This document shows, one piece after another, positions 25,250 to 36,282 of a stretch of DNA of 64,000 nucleotides. Source of the stretch: Iris pallida (lineage: Eukaryota; Streptophyta; Magnoliopsida; Asparagales; Iridaceae); the NCBI GenBank assembly GCA_029216955.1, contig JANAVB010042263.1, positions 124,001-188,000 on the forward strand. Reading direction: 5' to 3'. The number at the start of each line of letters is the position of its first letter. The stretch's first letter is position 1. The notes under the pieces are model-generated. The model did not search any database. It was not told the origin of the DNA and worked only from the letters and a program-made list of their open reading frames with translations. The position numbers were made by a program, and so were the translations under genes.

Positions 25250-25690
25250 CAAGTGCAAAACCCAAGTAAATCCAGACAACATGAATCTGATACCAGGTGA
25301 TTCCAGTAAAAGATGATTCCGGTATGAGGTGAGTCCAGTCGGTGATCAAAGGTTCTAGGGTGAGTCCAGCCTATACTCTAACAGTGTATTTTTAAAATAT
25401 CGAGATCGACATGTGAACGGCTGTAGGTAATACGGCATACCGCACACTCGGCCAAGTGTGGGATGGCTATCGTTTCAGTATAATTCCAAGGGAGTGGTTC
25501 CAGTATTTAGGTATGTTCACATGCCTATTCCAATATTTCCCCGCCCAGCAAGTACAAGTGAATCCATAATCCGATACGAAAATAGGTATAAGTCCAGCCA
25601 GTACACGAATGGTTCCAGTAAATGATTCCAGGGTGGTTCCAGTAGGTGGTTCCAGAAATAGAGGCCAGACATAAATAAGTGAGTGTCGCA
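25250..25690. repeat. Direct repeats with GGTTCCAGT / GATTCCAG words
   Basis: Repeated words GTGATTCCAGTA, GTGAGTCCAG and GGTTCCAGTA occur about 15 times in 440 bases of the solo LTR, with a unique stretch between. Other LTR families have unrelated repeats at the same relative position (GATTCATGA in X, CATTGTACAAG in 58024). Confidence 0.65.
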
Positions 25691-28528
25691 TGAAATGGAT
25701 CCAGCAATATCAAATCGTGTTTGAAACAGAGAATCAGATAGAACTAGCTACAACTAAAATATAGTAAACGACAAGTAAATGGAAGAACTATCAGAGAATG
25801 TACTCGCCTGCTACTCTGAAAAGAGTAGTAAAATATCAGATGTCTGCACCGGAGTCACAGTATCCTAAATAGAGAAGTACATGTTATAATGTGTTTAAAA
25901 TAAGGTAAATGATGTTTATGATGCAATCTACATAATTTCTAGGTCAATTTAGGTCAAAGTCAACTCCTGGTCAACCATGGTCAACACTCTAGTCAAACTT
26001 GGTCAATCCTAGTCCACCAAGTCTCACTAGGCCTAACCCAAGTCTATACTAGCAATCCAGCACAATTACAAGCCAAACAAGGCTATACAAGTCATCAACA
26101 CACATTGACTGGGCATTTATGCCATAAACATAGGCTAGAAGCCATAGGCTAAATAACACACATTTCACACACAACGTCTACTCTCACATATTTATACATA
26201 AAAATATCTAATTTATATAAATAGCACACATTAATACACATATGGGCTACTTTATGCATATAGGCAAAATATATATATTAACATATAGTGATAAAGAGAG
26301 GATACATGTTTATGTGTATGGGGGTATATGTGTGTGTGAGTCTAGGTGTACATGTAACATGTGGGTGTGTGTGTAGAGCATTGTATGAATGTGGGAACTT
26401 GAAAATGGGAGGATAGTGTGAATGTGTGACTATGTGTTTAAGACTTTAGGTTGAAAATGTGTGTGGACTATTCTCAGAAACCTGGCATGACAGTTAGTGA
26501 AAAATAGTGTATAATGGTTCAATGTAAAATAGTGTGTAATAATGTATTAACAGCTTCAATCATAAAGCTAACTTGTTAATTCAAATGTCCCAAACATCCA
26601 TTATCTCAAGTACAAAAACATATCTAACTTGAAAATTCATCCTAGCAGTAGTTAATACAATGCATATGAATCTAACATGCTAAATTTAATACCAAATTTT
26701 AGTTTAAAATGGAATGAAAGGTTCAGGAGTTATTCCAGGACTGTGTATCAGTCAGCTCATATTCGAAAATCCCAAACAATAACCAAATCTAACAGGCAAA
26801 TCCCACTTAGTAGTAACTAATACATGTACTCATGAACTAACATGTAATTAACACCAAGATTTCAGTTAAAAAGGATTTAAAACAAAAATAGGAATTCAGT
26901 TCCTGTTTGGTATCAGCCAACACATTACTCAGTTGACAGCCTACCCAAATTCGAAATCCATTTGCCCCATTTGTTAACTTCAAACCAACAGGAATCGATC
27001 TAACAGTGAACAATCACAAATGTTCATGACTCACACATGGCAATAAGGCATCAATCAGTTGAAATCAAATGGCATCTAGCTAGTATAATTAAATGGGTTA
27101 AAATGGAAGGATGAACATTCAGGAAACCTAATTCCCTGGATTATGTATCAGTTAAACAGTGTGTATATTATTTCATCATTCAAAATCCAAATCGAAATCT
27201 CCATTAATTGATAACATCAAAACAGTTTAAAAGAACACAGAATAAATTTTAGGAATTCAGACTGAACACGTATCAGTCAACAGTCAAAACCTTTCTCGAA
27301 ATCCAAAACCTAACACCATATCAGTAACCAACATCAACGCAACCTAATACACATGTGTGAATCAAAATATGACAAATAAATATCAATTAGAATCAGTTTT
27401 AAATGGACTTTAACTCAGGATATAAAAATCAGAACTTGAGTATCAGTGATTTAGGGAAATCAATAATTCAAACTGAAATCGTGCAAAAAAAAATACAAAC
27501 TAATGGTTGGTAATACACTTCACACATGTGCACGTGTCAAACAATGCATTCGTGTCCAACCAAGTGGACACGAGCGTATCCAGAACACATAAACACTCAC
27601 AAACACGCACACGTGCACTGGACTGCACGCAGCGTCGTACACGCATGCACGCGTGTCCCGCGCGTGACACAGGTCACCACGTGGCCTTGCATACACGTGC
27701 GCCAGGGGTAGGGCTACCCCTAGGACAGCCTGTACCATGTCCTAGACACGTGTGTCAGCGTGTCTGACCCCGTATCAGGGGAGTTCCTACGCGCACAACG
27801 GCAGGCCGCATGGCCAGTGCGGGGAGGATTTCTCCTCGCACACGCCACCGCAAGCTCCCATCTTTTAGGAGGATGATGGCAGATGATGCCCCAAGCCCCT
27901 CGCCAAAAATGGCGTGTCCACGTGTCCTGTGTCGGGAGTTATTGACCCCGTGATGCAGGACACAGTGCAGACCGCGCGGTCAGCGTGTTCGTGTCCCCGT
28001 GTGGACACGACACGAAGCTAAAATTAGGAAAAAAATACAGAAATCAATAAGCAAACCCTAGATCTAGGATTCTATTCAAATACATTTGTAAAACAGCAAA
28101 TCGAATGGTTCGGGCATTTTGGTCGAACACCTAGCTATTAGGTTTGATACGTGTTCGATACGGACACGTAACCTAATGCTAATGACACGAAATTCCTCCA
28201 GAAGCTAGGGGACACCTATTCCTAAGCCATCATGCAATAAAATCGGGATTAAAACACAATTTGAGGGTGGTTACCTATGAGTGCAAATTGCAAGAAAAAG
28301 CTCCAAATGAGGGGTGTTCCTCTTGATGGCTAAATTCTCCAAATGAACCCAAAACTGAGATTTACCTCCAGAAATAATAAATACACAGAAATTAGAACCT
28401 AATGCAAAAGACTAGGATTAAAAAAGAATTAAAATAGATTTATGGAGATTTTTGGAAGGGAAAAAATACCTTTTCTTTCTCCAAGTGTTGGAATAAAATA
28501 AAGAGAGGCAAGCCCTAATGAATAAGTG

Positions 28529-28538
28529 TTTATATAGG
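28529..28538 (-). promoter_or_regulatory. Probable TATA box of the 24551 solo LTR
   Basis: CCTATATAAA on the minus strand lies about 580 bases from the LTR 5' end and is preceded by GCCACATAGGGATCCCCAC. The same preceding block occurs at 58575-58599 in the related LTR. Confidence 0.55.
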
Positions 28539-29649
28539 GTGGGGATCCCTATGTGGCTGGTCATAAGCTCAATAATTAGGGTTAGGGTTTACTAAATGGC
28601 CCATGGGCTTAAGTCATGATCAATCAAATCATTAAGCCATAAGTCATTTCATGAAACCACAAGCCATGACTTAAATTCACTTAAACTAATCCTCCTAATC
28701 CAAAATTAGTTTCTAATGACTAAAAGTAGGTTAACCTAAGTTAGACTAGGGTCACCATGGCTAGGGTTAGCTTCTAGACTAGTCCACTAGGTCTCAACAA
28801 GTCAAGATCAACTAGAATTCACCAATTCAATAAATCATCAAATAATTCAAATAAGTCAAAATGACCAAATTACCCCTAGGCTAAAAACGATAATTAAATC
28901 ATCCTAATGACATGGTTAGACTCTAGGTCATGCAGTCTCTAGGGTTTCACTAGCAGCACATCAAAATCACAAGTCATGACTTAAAGCAGTTTTTAAATAG
29001 TTTAAAAAATTATTAAAAATCACCAAAAATTATAATATGAAATAATTATCAATAAATAATAATTATAATTACAAATTTTCAAAATTACCCTCATCTGGAA
29101 AACTGGGTGTTACAGGATAATATCTCATGAAGGGATCCAAATAGTACTAATCCGTGTTACCAACATGTCAGCATCAAGTAAAGTAATCTAAAGTAGGAAT
29201 ATAATCCTAAACAAGATATGAAATGATCAGAGAATGTACTCGCCTGATATCCTGAATATCTAAAAAGAATATACTGTCCGAGGAATGGTGTCTGGCTCCT
29301 ATAGAACAGTACAAGTCACTACATATCTAAAATAATAAAATAGACTGCTACAATGCATTCTACATGATATTAGGGTCAATATAGGCTAAAGTCAACCTTT
29401 GGTCAACTCTAGTCAACTACACTAGTCAAACTAGGTCAACTAGGTCAAGCCTAACCCAAACAAGTCTCACTAAGGCTAGCCAGTCTATCCTAGAAAGCAC
29501 ACATTATCACAAGGCCATACCAGTCTACCAACACACAAGTCACATGTGTATACATGCCATATATACATAGGCTATATTATAGGAATCTACATAGGCTATG
29601 TGCCATAGGCTACATAGGCCAATACAATCTATATTGGTAATACATTGCT

Positions 29650-31329
29650 TGTAGGAACCCTAGAGGGGGGTGAATAGGGTCAAGCTAACTAATCAAGCAC
29701 TTAGCACAAGCAAAAAGGCAATTTAAAAATATAAGTGCAAGAGAAGAAGCAAACACAATACCGACACCCAATATATCCTGGTATCCTCCTAAGAGGCAGT
29801 CCAGTCCCGGAACTCTCTCCGGCTTTAATCCACTATTTGAGCAAATAGTTACACACGAGTTTGGATCCGAAGAACTCGCCAACTTCTTACACAAGAGCTT
29901 TAATCCGAAGGGCTCTCCGACTTCAACCGAGAGTTTGGATACGAAGACTCCCCAACTTCAACCGAGAGTTTGGATACGAAGACTCCCCAACTTCAACCGA
30001 GAGTTTGGATACGAAGACTCTCCAACTTCAACCTTTCACAATAGGTTTTGATCTCCTTATAGAATAGGATGAAGATCTCACTTTTCAACTCAATAACTCT
30101 AACACAATTTGTAGATGGCAAATGAAGGCTTTGTAGAGTTGTATGTGGATAAGCTTTGGTGGTTTTGGAAATTTTTTTAGGCTCAAAGCATCAACCTTGA
30201 ATGAAGGGGGTTCAAGGCTATTTATAACCAAAGCAAAGGAAAGTACAATAATGCAACTTTCTCAGGCTGACGGATCATCCGCCGGATTTCTGCGGAAATC
30301 CGCCGGATCATCCGCCTGAATAGTCCAACGGCTATAAAAAGAGCCGTTGGGATCAATCGTTCGTAAAATCCGACCGTTGGAATGCAAACGGTCATATAGC
30401 GGAAAATCTGCCGGAATTCTACGGTTTTTCGCCGGATAATCCGAACACTCACAGAAGGTATTCTGTGAGACCATTCGGATCTTCCGCCGGATTTCTGCCG
30501 AGATCCGCCGGATTATCCGCCAGGATTCCGAAGATTGTCCTGGGTTATTATCTACCCTAGCTTTCGATTTTGCCATCCATTTCTTGTGTTTACAATAATT
30601 CCTAAGACTCATTACAGACTCCAGATAAACTTAGGCAGGTGCAGGCTTCTTCAGAGTCTTGAAATGATGATGGCATGGCTTGGCTTCTTCCTTTGATAGG
30701 TGCTGGCTTTTTCCCTTGGCAGCAGTTGTCCAAAGATATCCAGTTTGTAAAAACTGAATACCTTTCGGGGGCTTCGCCCCCGAACCCCCGACGAGGGGCG
30801 CTGCCCCCTCGACCCCCGTCCGCTGACCGGGTAGCGGAACCCCCGGTGCGTGGCTCCAGAGATGTCGTCGGGTGGTTCAGAGAAATCTTGTGGGATCCGT
30901 CGTCTTTGGCCCACTATGATTTATTCATTGCATATGTCCACATTGATCTTGCTTATTGCTTTTCTGCATGTACATGTTAGACGAACAAAGCAATATACAT
31001 AGTAGCAAGTATGATAAATTAAAGCACATTAGGACTATGCAAAGTTTAAGTATAAGTGCTAAGGTGATGGCATAAATGTTAGTGATATCATAATGATTAA
31101 ACTTAATTGAATGACCACAATCAAAAACATAGTTTTGATTTTGGCAACCCAATTAAATTTAAGATAGATAAGCTCATATCACTAAGATGTAAACCAATGG
31201 GCACATATCACCAAAGATATAAGTATAAGTAGAAATGCTATAATGATAGTATGAAGATTAGTGATAATGAAATGCTAAACTTAACAGATTAACCATATTC
31301 AAAAATATGATACAATCATTGGGCCAACA
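29650..31329 (-). repeat. 3' LTR of the gag-only element (1680 bp)
   Basis: The minus strand runs TGTTGGCCC to GGGTTCCTACA. U3 carries a GC-rich inverted-repeat block (30765-30850, with GGGGGCTTCGCCCCC), then the CGGATNATCCG palindrome cluster (30265-30540) and the TATA box TTATAAATAG (30227-30218). Downstream are three tandem 35-bp units with CCGAGAGTTTGGATACGAAG (29921-30035). Its palindromes at 30405-30435 carry several substitutions relative to the other LTR. Confidence 0.92.
30218..30540 (-). promoter_or_regulatory. LTR promoter: palindrome cluster directly upstream of TATA box
   Basis: On the minus strand, words such as CGGATNATCCG, CCGGCGGAT and ATCCGCCGGA repeat about ten times between 30540 and 30265. 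The first lies about 40 bases upstream of TTATAAATAG at 30227-30218. From memory, Sirevirus LTRs carry multiple palindromic motifs upstream of the core promoter. Here they are seen directly in both LTRs (also 36898-37165 with TATA at 36860-36851). The motifs may bind a host or element factor. Confidence 0.7.
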
Positions 31330-31345
31330 ATCTCCCCCTTTTTGA
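31330..31345 (-). other. Polypurine tract of the gag-only element
   Basis: The minus strand reads AATCAAAAAGGGGGAGAT immediately before the 3' LTR, the normal place for plus-strand DNA priming. Further copies of AGGGGGAG inside the element are listed separately. Confidence 0.85.
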
Positions 31346-34300
31346 TTATGGCAAATCGGTTAAGTTTAGTATGGACATAATAGATGCATGTATCACTAAT
31401 ATACAAAGGACATAAGCAATATCACTAAAAGCACACTACTTAGATTACTTATAAAAGCATACTTAAACTTACTTCTCCCCCTTTGACATGATCAAAAATA
31501 GGCTCCCCCGTACCAAGAGATAAAAAGAAATCAATCTCAAGCATCGAAATCAGAGCATGGGGAAGGCATAGACAATCATGATCAAGATATACTAGTTGAG
31601 GAACAATAGGAGAAGTGTGTAAAGACAAGTGTATAAAACTACATACCAAATGTAGAGTACTAAAGAAAGTTGCTTGTCAAAACACAATATGGTTGGTAAA
31701 ACTTAAAAAAATTTGAAGAAAAAGAAATAAGTAGTTTACCAACTTGAAATCCAAGGAATAAATCCAAAACACAATAGGATATGAAATATTGCTCCAGTTT
31801 TGGAAGAGAACTATGAAATAAAGGATTTCAAACAAAAGCCATGAGGAATAGATAATTGCAACTAATAGATACCAATTGAGATATGAAATTAAATAAACTT
31901 GATATCAATTGAAAAGATGTAAACTTGAAACATTGATCAAAGAAACCATTAATAATCATAATTGTCCACAAATAAATAGTGGAACAAAATAAAAGAATGA
32001 TCAATGTAAAATATTGCAATTGATATAAAGTAATCTCATTATTTGCAAGATCTATATGCTTATCCAAGTCCATGCATTTGAACTCAATTACCTTATCATG
32101 CTATATGAATACCCTTTAGATAAACATGAAGGTAAAGGAGAAAAATACTTGAGAAGGAGAAATTCAGTCGACTTGAATGCTCCCCCTCAAAGTACTACCA
32201 AAGGTGATAAAAATCATGAATTTTGGATAAGTCCTCAACAAGGAAAGCAAAATCAATTAAGCATGAAAGAAAAGTCAAATCAACGAAAGCATAATATTCA
32301 TCAAGATAAGATCTGAAAGTTAATATTAGCAAGATGACATATTTAACCCATATGAAAGAGAGAGATAAGATAGTAAGGACAATTACATACACTCTCATAA
32401 ACCCTTCAAAATAAAAAAAAATATCATGACCTCAATCAATAAGATATGAAATAGAAGAAAATATGGGTCCATGATGAACTAGGTATACGACATATTAAAG
32501 GGTATAAATAAATAGAATCAATTGATTTGCTCCCCCTCAAAATATGCGTATCTAGTTCCAAAGCACTTATAGCATAAAATAGATAACTACAAAATCTAGG
32601 GGTAAATCAACTATGGATTTCTCCCCCTTGCTCGATGCATATAAGGCTACAATATCGTCAAAAGACGAATAATATCATCTTTAGTCAAGAAGAGATATAC
32701 AATTAATAGCCACTAAAGATGAAGGATCAAAAGAATATTCTAATTAAGCACATATAATCAAAAGATGGCATACATTAGTCTATATAGAAGAATCTCATAT
32801 TTAAATATGATAGATCAATGTATGTAATCCTTTGAGAAAATGTCATCATGAAAAAGAATAAAGTCAATTAAGAACAATCATGATGATAGACATAATATAG
32901 CTCAAAAATAAAATAAAAATGAAACTCAAACAACATGTCCATGATTATCTAATTAAGAAATAATCAACCAATTTATTGCTTTGTATGGATTAGATATGTT
33001 TTATCGCATATGTACCCATCAACCGGATAATATCCAAACTTTGCTACTTCTAAATGAAAGACCAATAAAGTTCAAATAGCAAAGGTCATATGTGATAAAC
33101 CATGAGTAGTCAAAGTAGAGTAATAAATTAACTTGACATTTGCAAAATTAGATAGTTTAGGACTCCTTAATCATTAGGATCATTCATAGAGTAAACAATT
33201 AAATAAATATGATCTAATGAATCTCATCAAGAGAAAAACACAAATCCAAAAAAAAAAAATCTCACAAATTAACATGAGAAAGAGTCAATCTCATTTAAAT
33301 AATTACAAGTTCAATCAAGGAGATGTAAAGATAATATGATAAAATCATGACTCAAAAGTGAGAGAAATTTAAGAGAAAACAAGATTTAATAAAGAATTTT
33401 AGAACTAATTTTAGAGATCAAGCATATCACAAATCTTGTTTTTATAAACTAGCATATCATATATAGATTGAAGTATAGGAATATAGCTAGATGTGTGAAA
33501 GTGAGCCAAAATTATATAGCTTAATAATATATCACAAATAAGCAAACTATATAATCCAAATAAGATTAATGAGAGAAGCCATTAACAAGATAAATGTGCT
33601 CATTAATTCTTAAGTCACTAATACAAAAAAAATACTTGCTTAAGCATAGAGTTCACAATTAAGGAAATACATTTTGAATGATCAAAATGATTTATAGACT
33701 CTTTACTAAGCAAGGATAAGAGCATAAGAAGATAAATAGAAGAAATAGACTCTTATCAAGTAAAGGACAAAAGAGATGTTCATGAAAACACGATAAAAAT
33801 ACATCTCTTTGCCAAGTATGAGATTAATCCAAGATAATGAAATGATAGATTGATCTAGAGAATGCAAAATACTATAGCCACATTAAAATAAGTGTATTCT
33901 CTAGAAGTGAAAAAATCTCAACACAAAAGCTCAAACCATAGTAGCTAAAGTCATGAGAAATATGATGTAACAATTACAGGTATTCTCATGTGCTACAAAA
34001 ACATCATTGGGCAACAATAATTCAAAAAGAAGCATAAACCCAAGGAATGAGCAAAGAAGGATCATTAAAAACAAGAAAGCTGATCGGATTATCCGTCGGA
34101 TTTCAGCGGAAGTCCGGCGGATGATCCGAACTTAGTGCTCACAAAGCTGCTGGAATTGATCGGATTATCCGTCGGATTTCAGCGGAAGTCCGTCGGATTA
34201 TCCGACTCTCTATAAAATCAAATTCTCAAGGATCTTTCATAAATAGTCATGAACAAGACACTAATAAAAAAATTTCTCTCAACATCCCAACCAAAAGTTA

Positions 34301-35412
34301 GAAATCATATATATATATGAAACTACAAATATCACGAATAGGCATACATGAAAAGATCAAAAATAAATTAATTAAGAACATGTATCCATAATGCCAACCA
34401 AAAAGCCAAGAAGATATAATAAAGAATAAGGCTTTTAGGAAGAAGCTAATTGATTCAAGATGAAATACACAAATTTGGTCAAATGAATCAATAGCTAAAG
34501 AATATGAGATAGGCACAAGTTTGAAAGTAACAAGTGTAATTAAATACTCTTCAAATCAACATAAAACTTTAGCTAAACTCATATGCCTACATAAAGGTAT
34601 TTATACAAAAATAGATATCAATATAAGAGATACATGAACTATATGTAAATGAAAATTTTAATAAATATAGTCATGTATCCTTAATGAATATTTGAGAAAG
34701 CATCACAAATTCAAGAGCATGTATAAATAAACTTTATTAGGCAAAGACGTAATTAATTCTCAAGAAGATAATCAAGATAAAGTATGAGAATCAATAATGA
34801 ATATATTATGTAAACACAAGGTTAAAAAGGAAGTATAAGTGTATACTTGTCAAGTGATAAGAAGCTTGTGCTAAACATATATATTCACAAATACCGATTT
34901 AAAGTAAATATTACATATTAAGGAAAAATCGGTAAGAAGTAACTATTCTCAAAAACTTTAAAGACGGAGAGTTAAAATCATATTAACTCAAATCAAAATC
35001 AAGCTCCTATGGACTAAAGTGATATGCATGCTTCATAATATAGAGATTAAGAATAACAAGCATGCATAAATTAAATGTGTCACACTTAATAGAAAATGAG
35101 TGATAAACTACAAGTGTGAACTAAACATTTAAGCTAAGTAACTAGTCATGCTAGATAAAAGAAATAATAAGAAAATTAACTAAGCATGCTAGTATTATAT
35201 CTCACATTGATTTATACAATAAGCAACTAAGGATATCAATGTGAGCTAGTAGCAAAACATCAAGAGAAACATGCTAGATTCTACTAATATAAACCATTTA
35301 AAGAGAATCGTTTAGCATGTTACCAAAGTGGCTCTAGTGGCCACACTTGTGTTGGTGCAATTGCTTGAAAGATGACCTTTGAGCTTTGCAACCACCAACA
35401 CGCTCCTTGGTG
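31346..35412 (-). other. Non-coding AT-rich body of the gag-only element, with extra PPT-like motifs and palindromes
   Basis: About 4.1 kb of A/T-rich sequence where pol would be expected. No long frame is seen on either strand. Minus-strand AGGGGGAG-type motifs recur at about 31474-31484, 32181-32187, 32531-32537 and 32621-32629 (a GGGGGAG at 31502). Two tandem copies of the LTR palindrome block (CGGATTATCCGTCGG...) lie at 34082-34129 and 34157-34205. Short T-rich frames on the minus strand are composition artefacts. Confidence 0.75.
34082..34205. repeat. Two internal copies of the LTR CGGAT..ATCCG palindrome module
   Basis: Each ~48-bp copy has ATCGGATTATCCGTCGG, ATTTCAGCGGAAGTCCG and a final GGAT.ATCCGA. 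The module closely resembles the LTR block at 30266-30312. The GC-rich copies stand out in a very AT-rich region and lie 27 bases apart. Confidence 0.8.
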
Positions 35413-36213
35413 CTATGTCCCGATAAAAGAAGCTCCACCTACAACATTAGGCGAAGACTTTGGTATCCAAATGAACTTGGATCCACATTTGTTAGCTTTA
35501 GGGACCCACATACTATTTACTCTAGCATTGGTAGAAAAACTCCTACAAATAGGACAAGTGAAGCTCATGTGTCCAATGCGAGAGCAATAGAAGCACCTAA
35601 TACTAGTGTGTGCACATGTATCGGAATGAGTATGATTATGAACATGTGACATACTAGAATGATGAATATCTCTAGAGTGAGCATGAGAAGATTTGGTTTT
35701 AAGAATATCATGTTCTAATAGCAAATCATCATGCATGCAAGTAAGAGAATCAAATTTAGCAATTAAAATATCATTCTCTTTTTCAAATAAAGCAATTCTA
35801 GAGATAAAAGCATCATTTTGTTTCTTTAAAGTGTCAATAGAAGAATCATGCAAATGATTTAGCTCATGAGTTTGCCTCTTAAGATCTTCTATTGATGAGG
35901 AAAGATATTTGATTTTCAAAATTAAAGCCTCATTCAAACTCTTTAAAGAAACACATGATGAGTTTTGAGAATCAAGTCTAGATAATAAAACAATGTTTTC
36001 ATTTCTCAATAACTCATTAGCTTCTTCTAAATGAACAACCTTTTCAGAAAATTCTTCATTTGTAGAATGAAGGTTGTCAAGAATCTCTAAGGATTGTTTA
36101 GCCATGGCTTTCCACTTAGAGCATTTCTTGTATTTAGAAGAAACATGATTGTCTATGCTACTAGAAGTAAAACCCTCTTTATCGGAGGAGGAGTAGGAAG
36201 AATACGATGCCAT
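35413..36213 (-). CDS. gag: Gag-derived protein with coiled coil and CCHC zinc knuckle (partial Sirevirus/Copia gag)
   Basis: An intact 266-codon minus-strand frame starts about 56 bases after the primer site. Residues 1-20 are serine/acid-rich (MASYSSYSSSDKEG). Residues about 30-170 are rich in E, L, K and N with heptad-like leucines, a likely coiled coil. Near residues 208-221 lies CFYCSRIGHMSFTC, a canonical CX2CX4HX4C knuckle that binds retroelement RNA. The tail has MWVPK and KFIWIPK, seen after the knuckle in many Copia gags. The usual capsid domain before the coiled coil and the protease after the tail are absent, so this is a gag remnant under its own start. It may package the element RNA in particles made by a helper. 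Confidence 0.82.
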   Translation of the reverse strand: MASYSSYSSSDKEGFTSSSIDNHVSSKYKKCSKWKAMAKQSLEILDNLHSTNEEFSEKVVHLEEANELLRNENIVLLSRLDSQNSSCVSLKSLNEALILKIKYLSSSIEDLKRQTHELNHLHDSSIDTLKKQNDAFISRIALFEKENDILIAKFDSLTCMHDDLLLEHDILKTKSSHAHSRDIHHSSMSHVHNHTHSDTCAHTSIRCFYCSRIGHMSFTCPICRSFSTNARVNSMWVPKANKCGSKFIWIPKSSPNVVGGASFIGT

Positions 36214-36268
36214 AGAAAAAATAACAAGGATCTACTCTAAGGATGTTAAGCCTAATAATAGAGTCCTC

Positions 36269-36280
36269 GCTCTGATACCA
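36269..36280 (-). other. Primer binding site, initiator Met tRNA
   Basis: The minus strand reads TGGTATCAGAGC, two bases inside the 5' LTR edge at 36283. It fixes the orientation of the element and identifies the right-hand LTR as the 5' one. Confidence 0.9.
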
Positions 36281-36282
36281 AT

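Larger units (their letters stand above)
24551..29114 (-). repeat. Solo LTR (4564 bp), duplication GGATA
   Basis: Edges are TGTCACGACCCGCACCC (24551) and GAAAACTGGGTGTTACA (29114), with perfect duplications GGATA at 24546-24550 and 29115-29119. It belongs near the LTR at 58024: both begin TGTAACACCCAGTTTTCC in their own sense. Contents in minus-strand order: TATA box (28538-28529), GTGTC island (27510-28020), TTGAC array (about 26010-25930), the GGCGAGTACATTCTCTGA motif (about 25806-25789), GGTTCCAGT-type direct repeats (25250-25690), acceptor-like site with a short frame (24974-24899), and an end palindrome CCGCCGACACTGCGGCG. No internal region remains. Confidence 0.9.

Noticed and set aside
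27507..27767. Overlapping frames rich in H, T and R
   Set aside because: They come from the CACGTG/GTGTC island of an LTR; several phases are open at once, which is a composition effect.
30651..30980. Overlapping 87- and 101-codon frames in the gag-only element LTR
   Set aside because: They cross the GC hairpin block within the LTR, are present in both LTR copies simply because the LTRs are duplicates, and match no protein.
36269..36280. Possible tRNA gene piece (initiator Met)
   Set aside because: Only the 12-base complement of the tRNA 3' end is present, exactly at an LTR edge, so it is a retrotransposon primer site. The same holds at 51-62 and 53771-53782.
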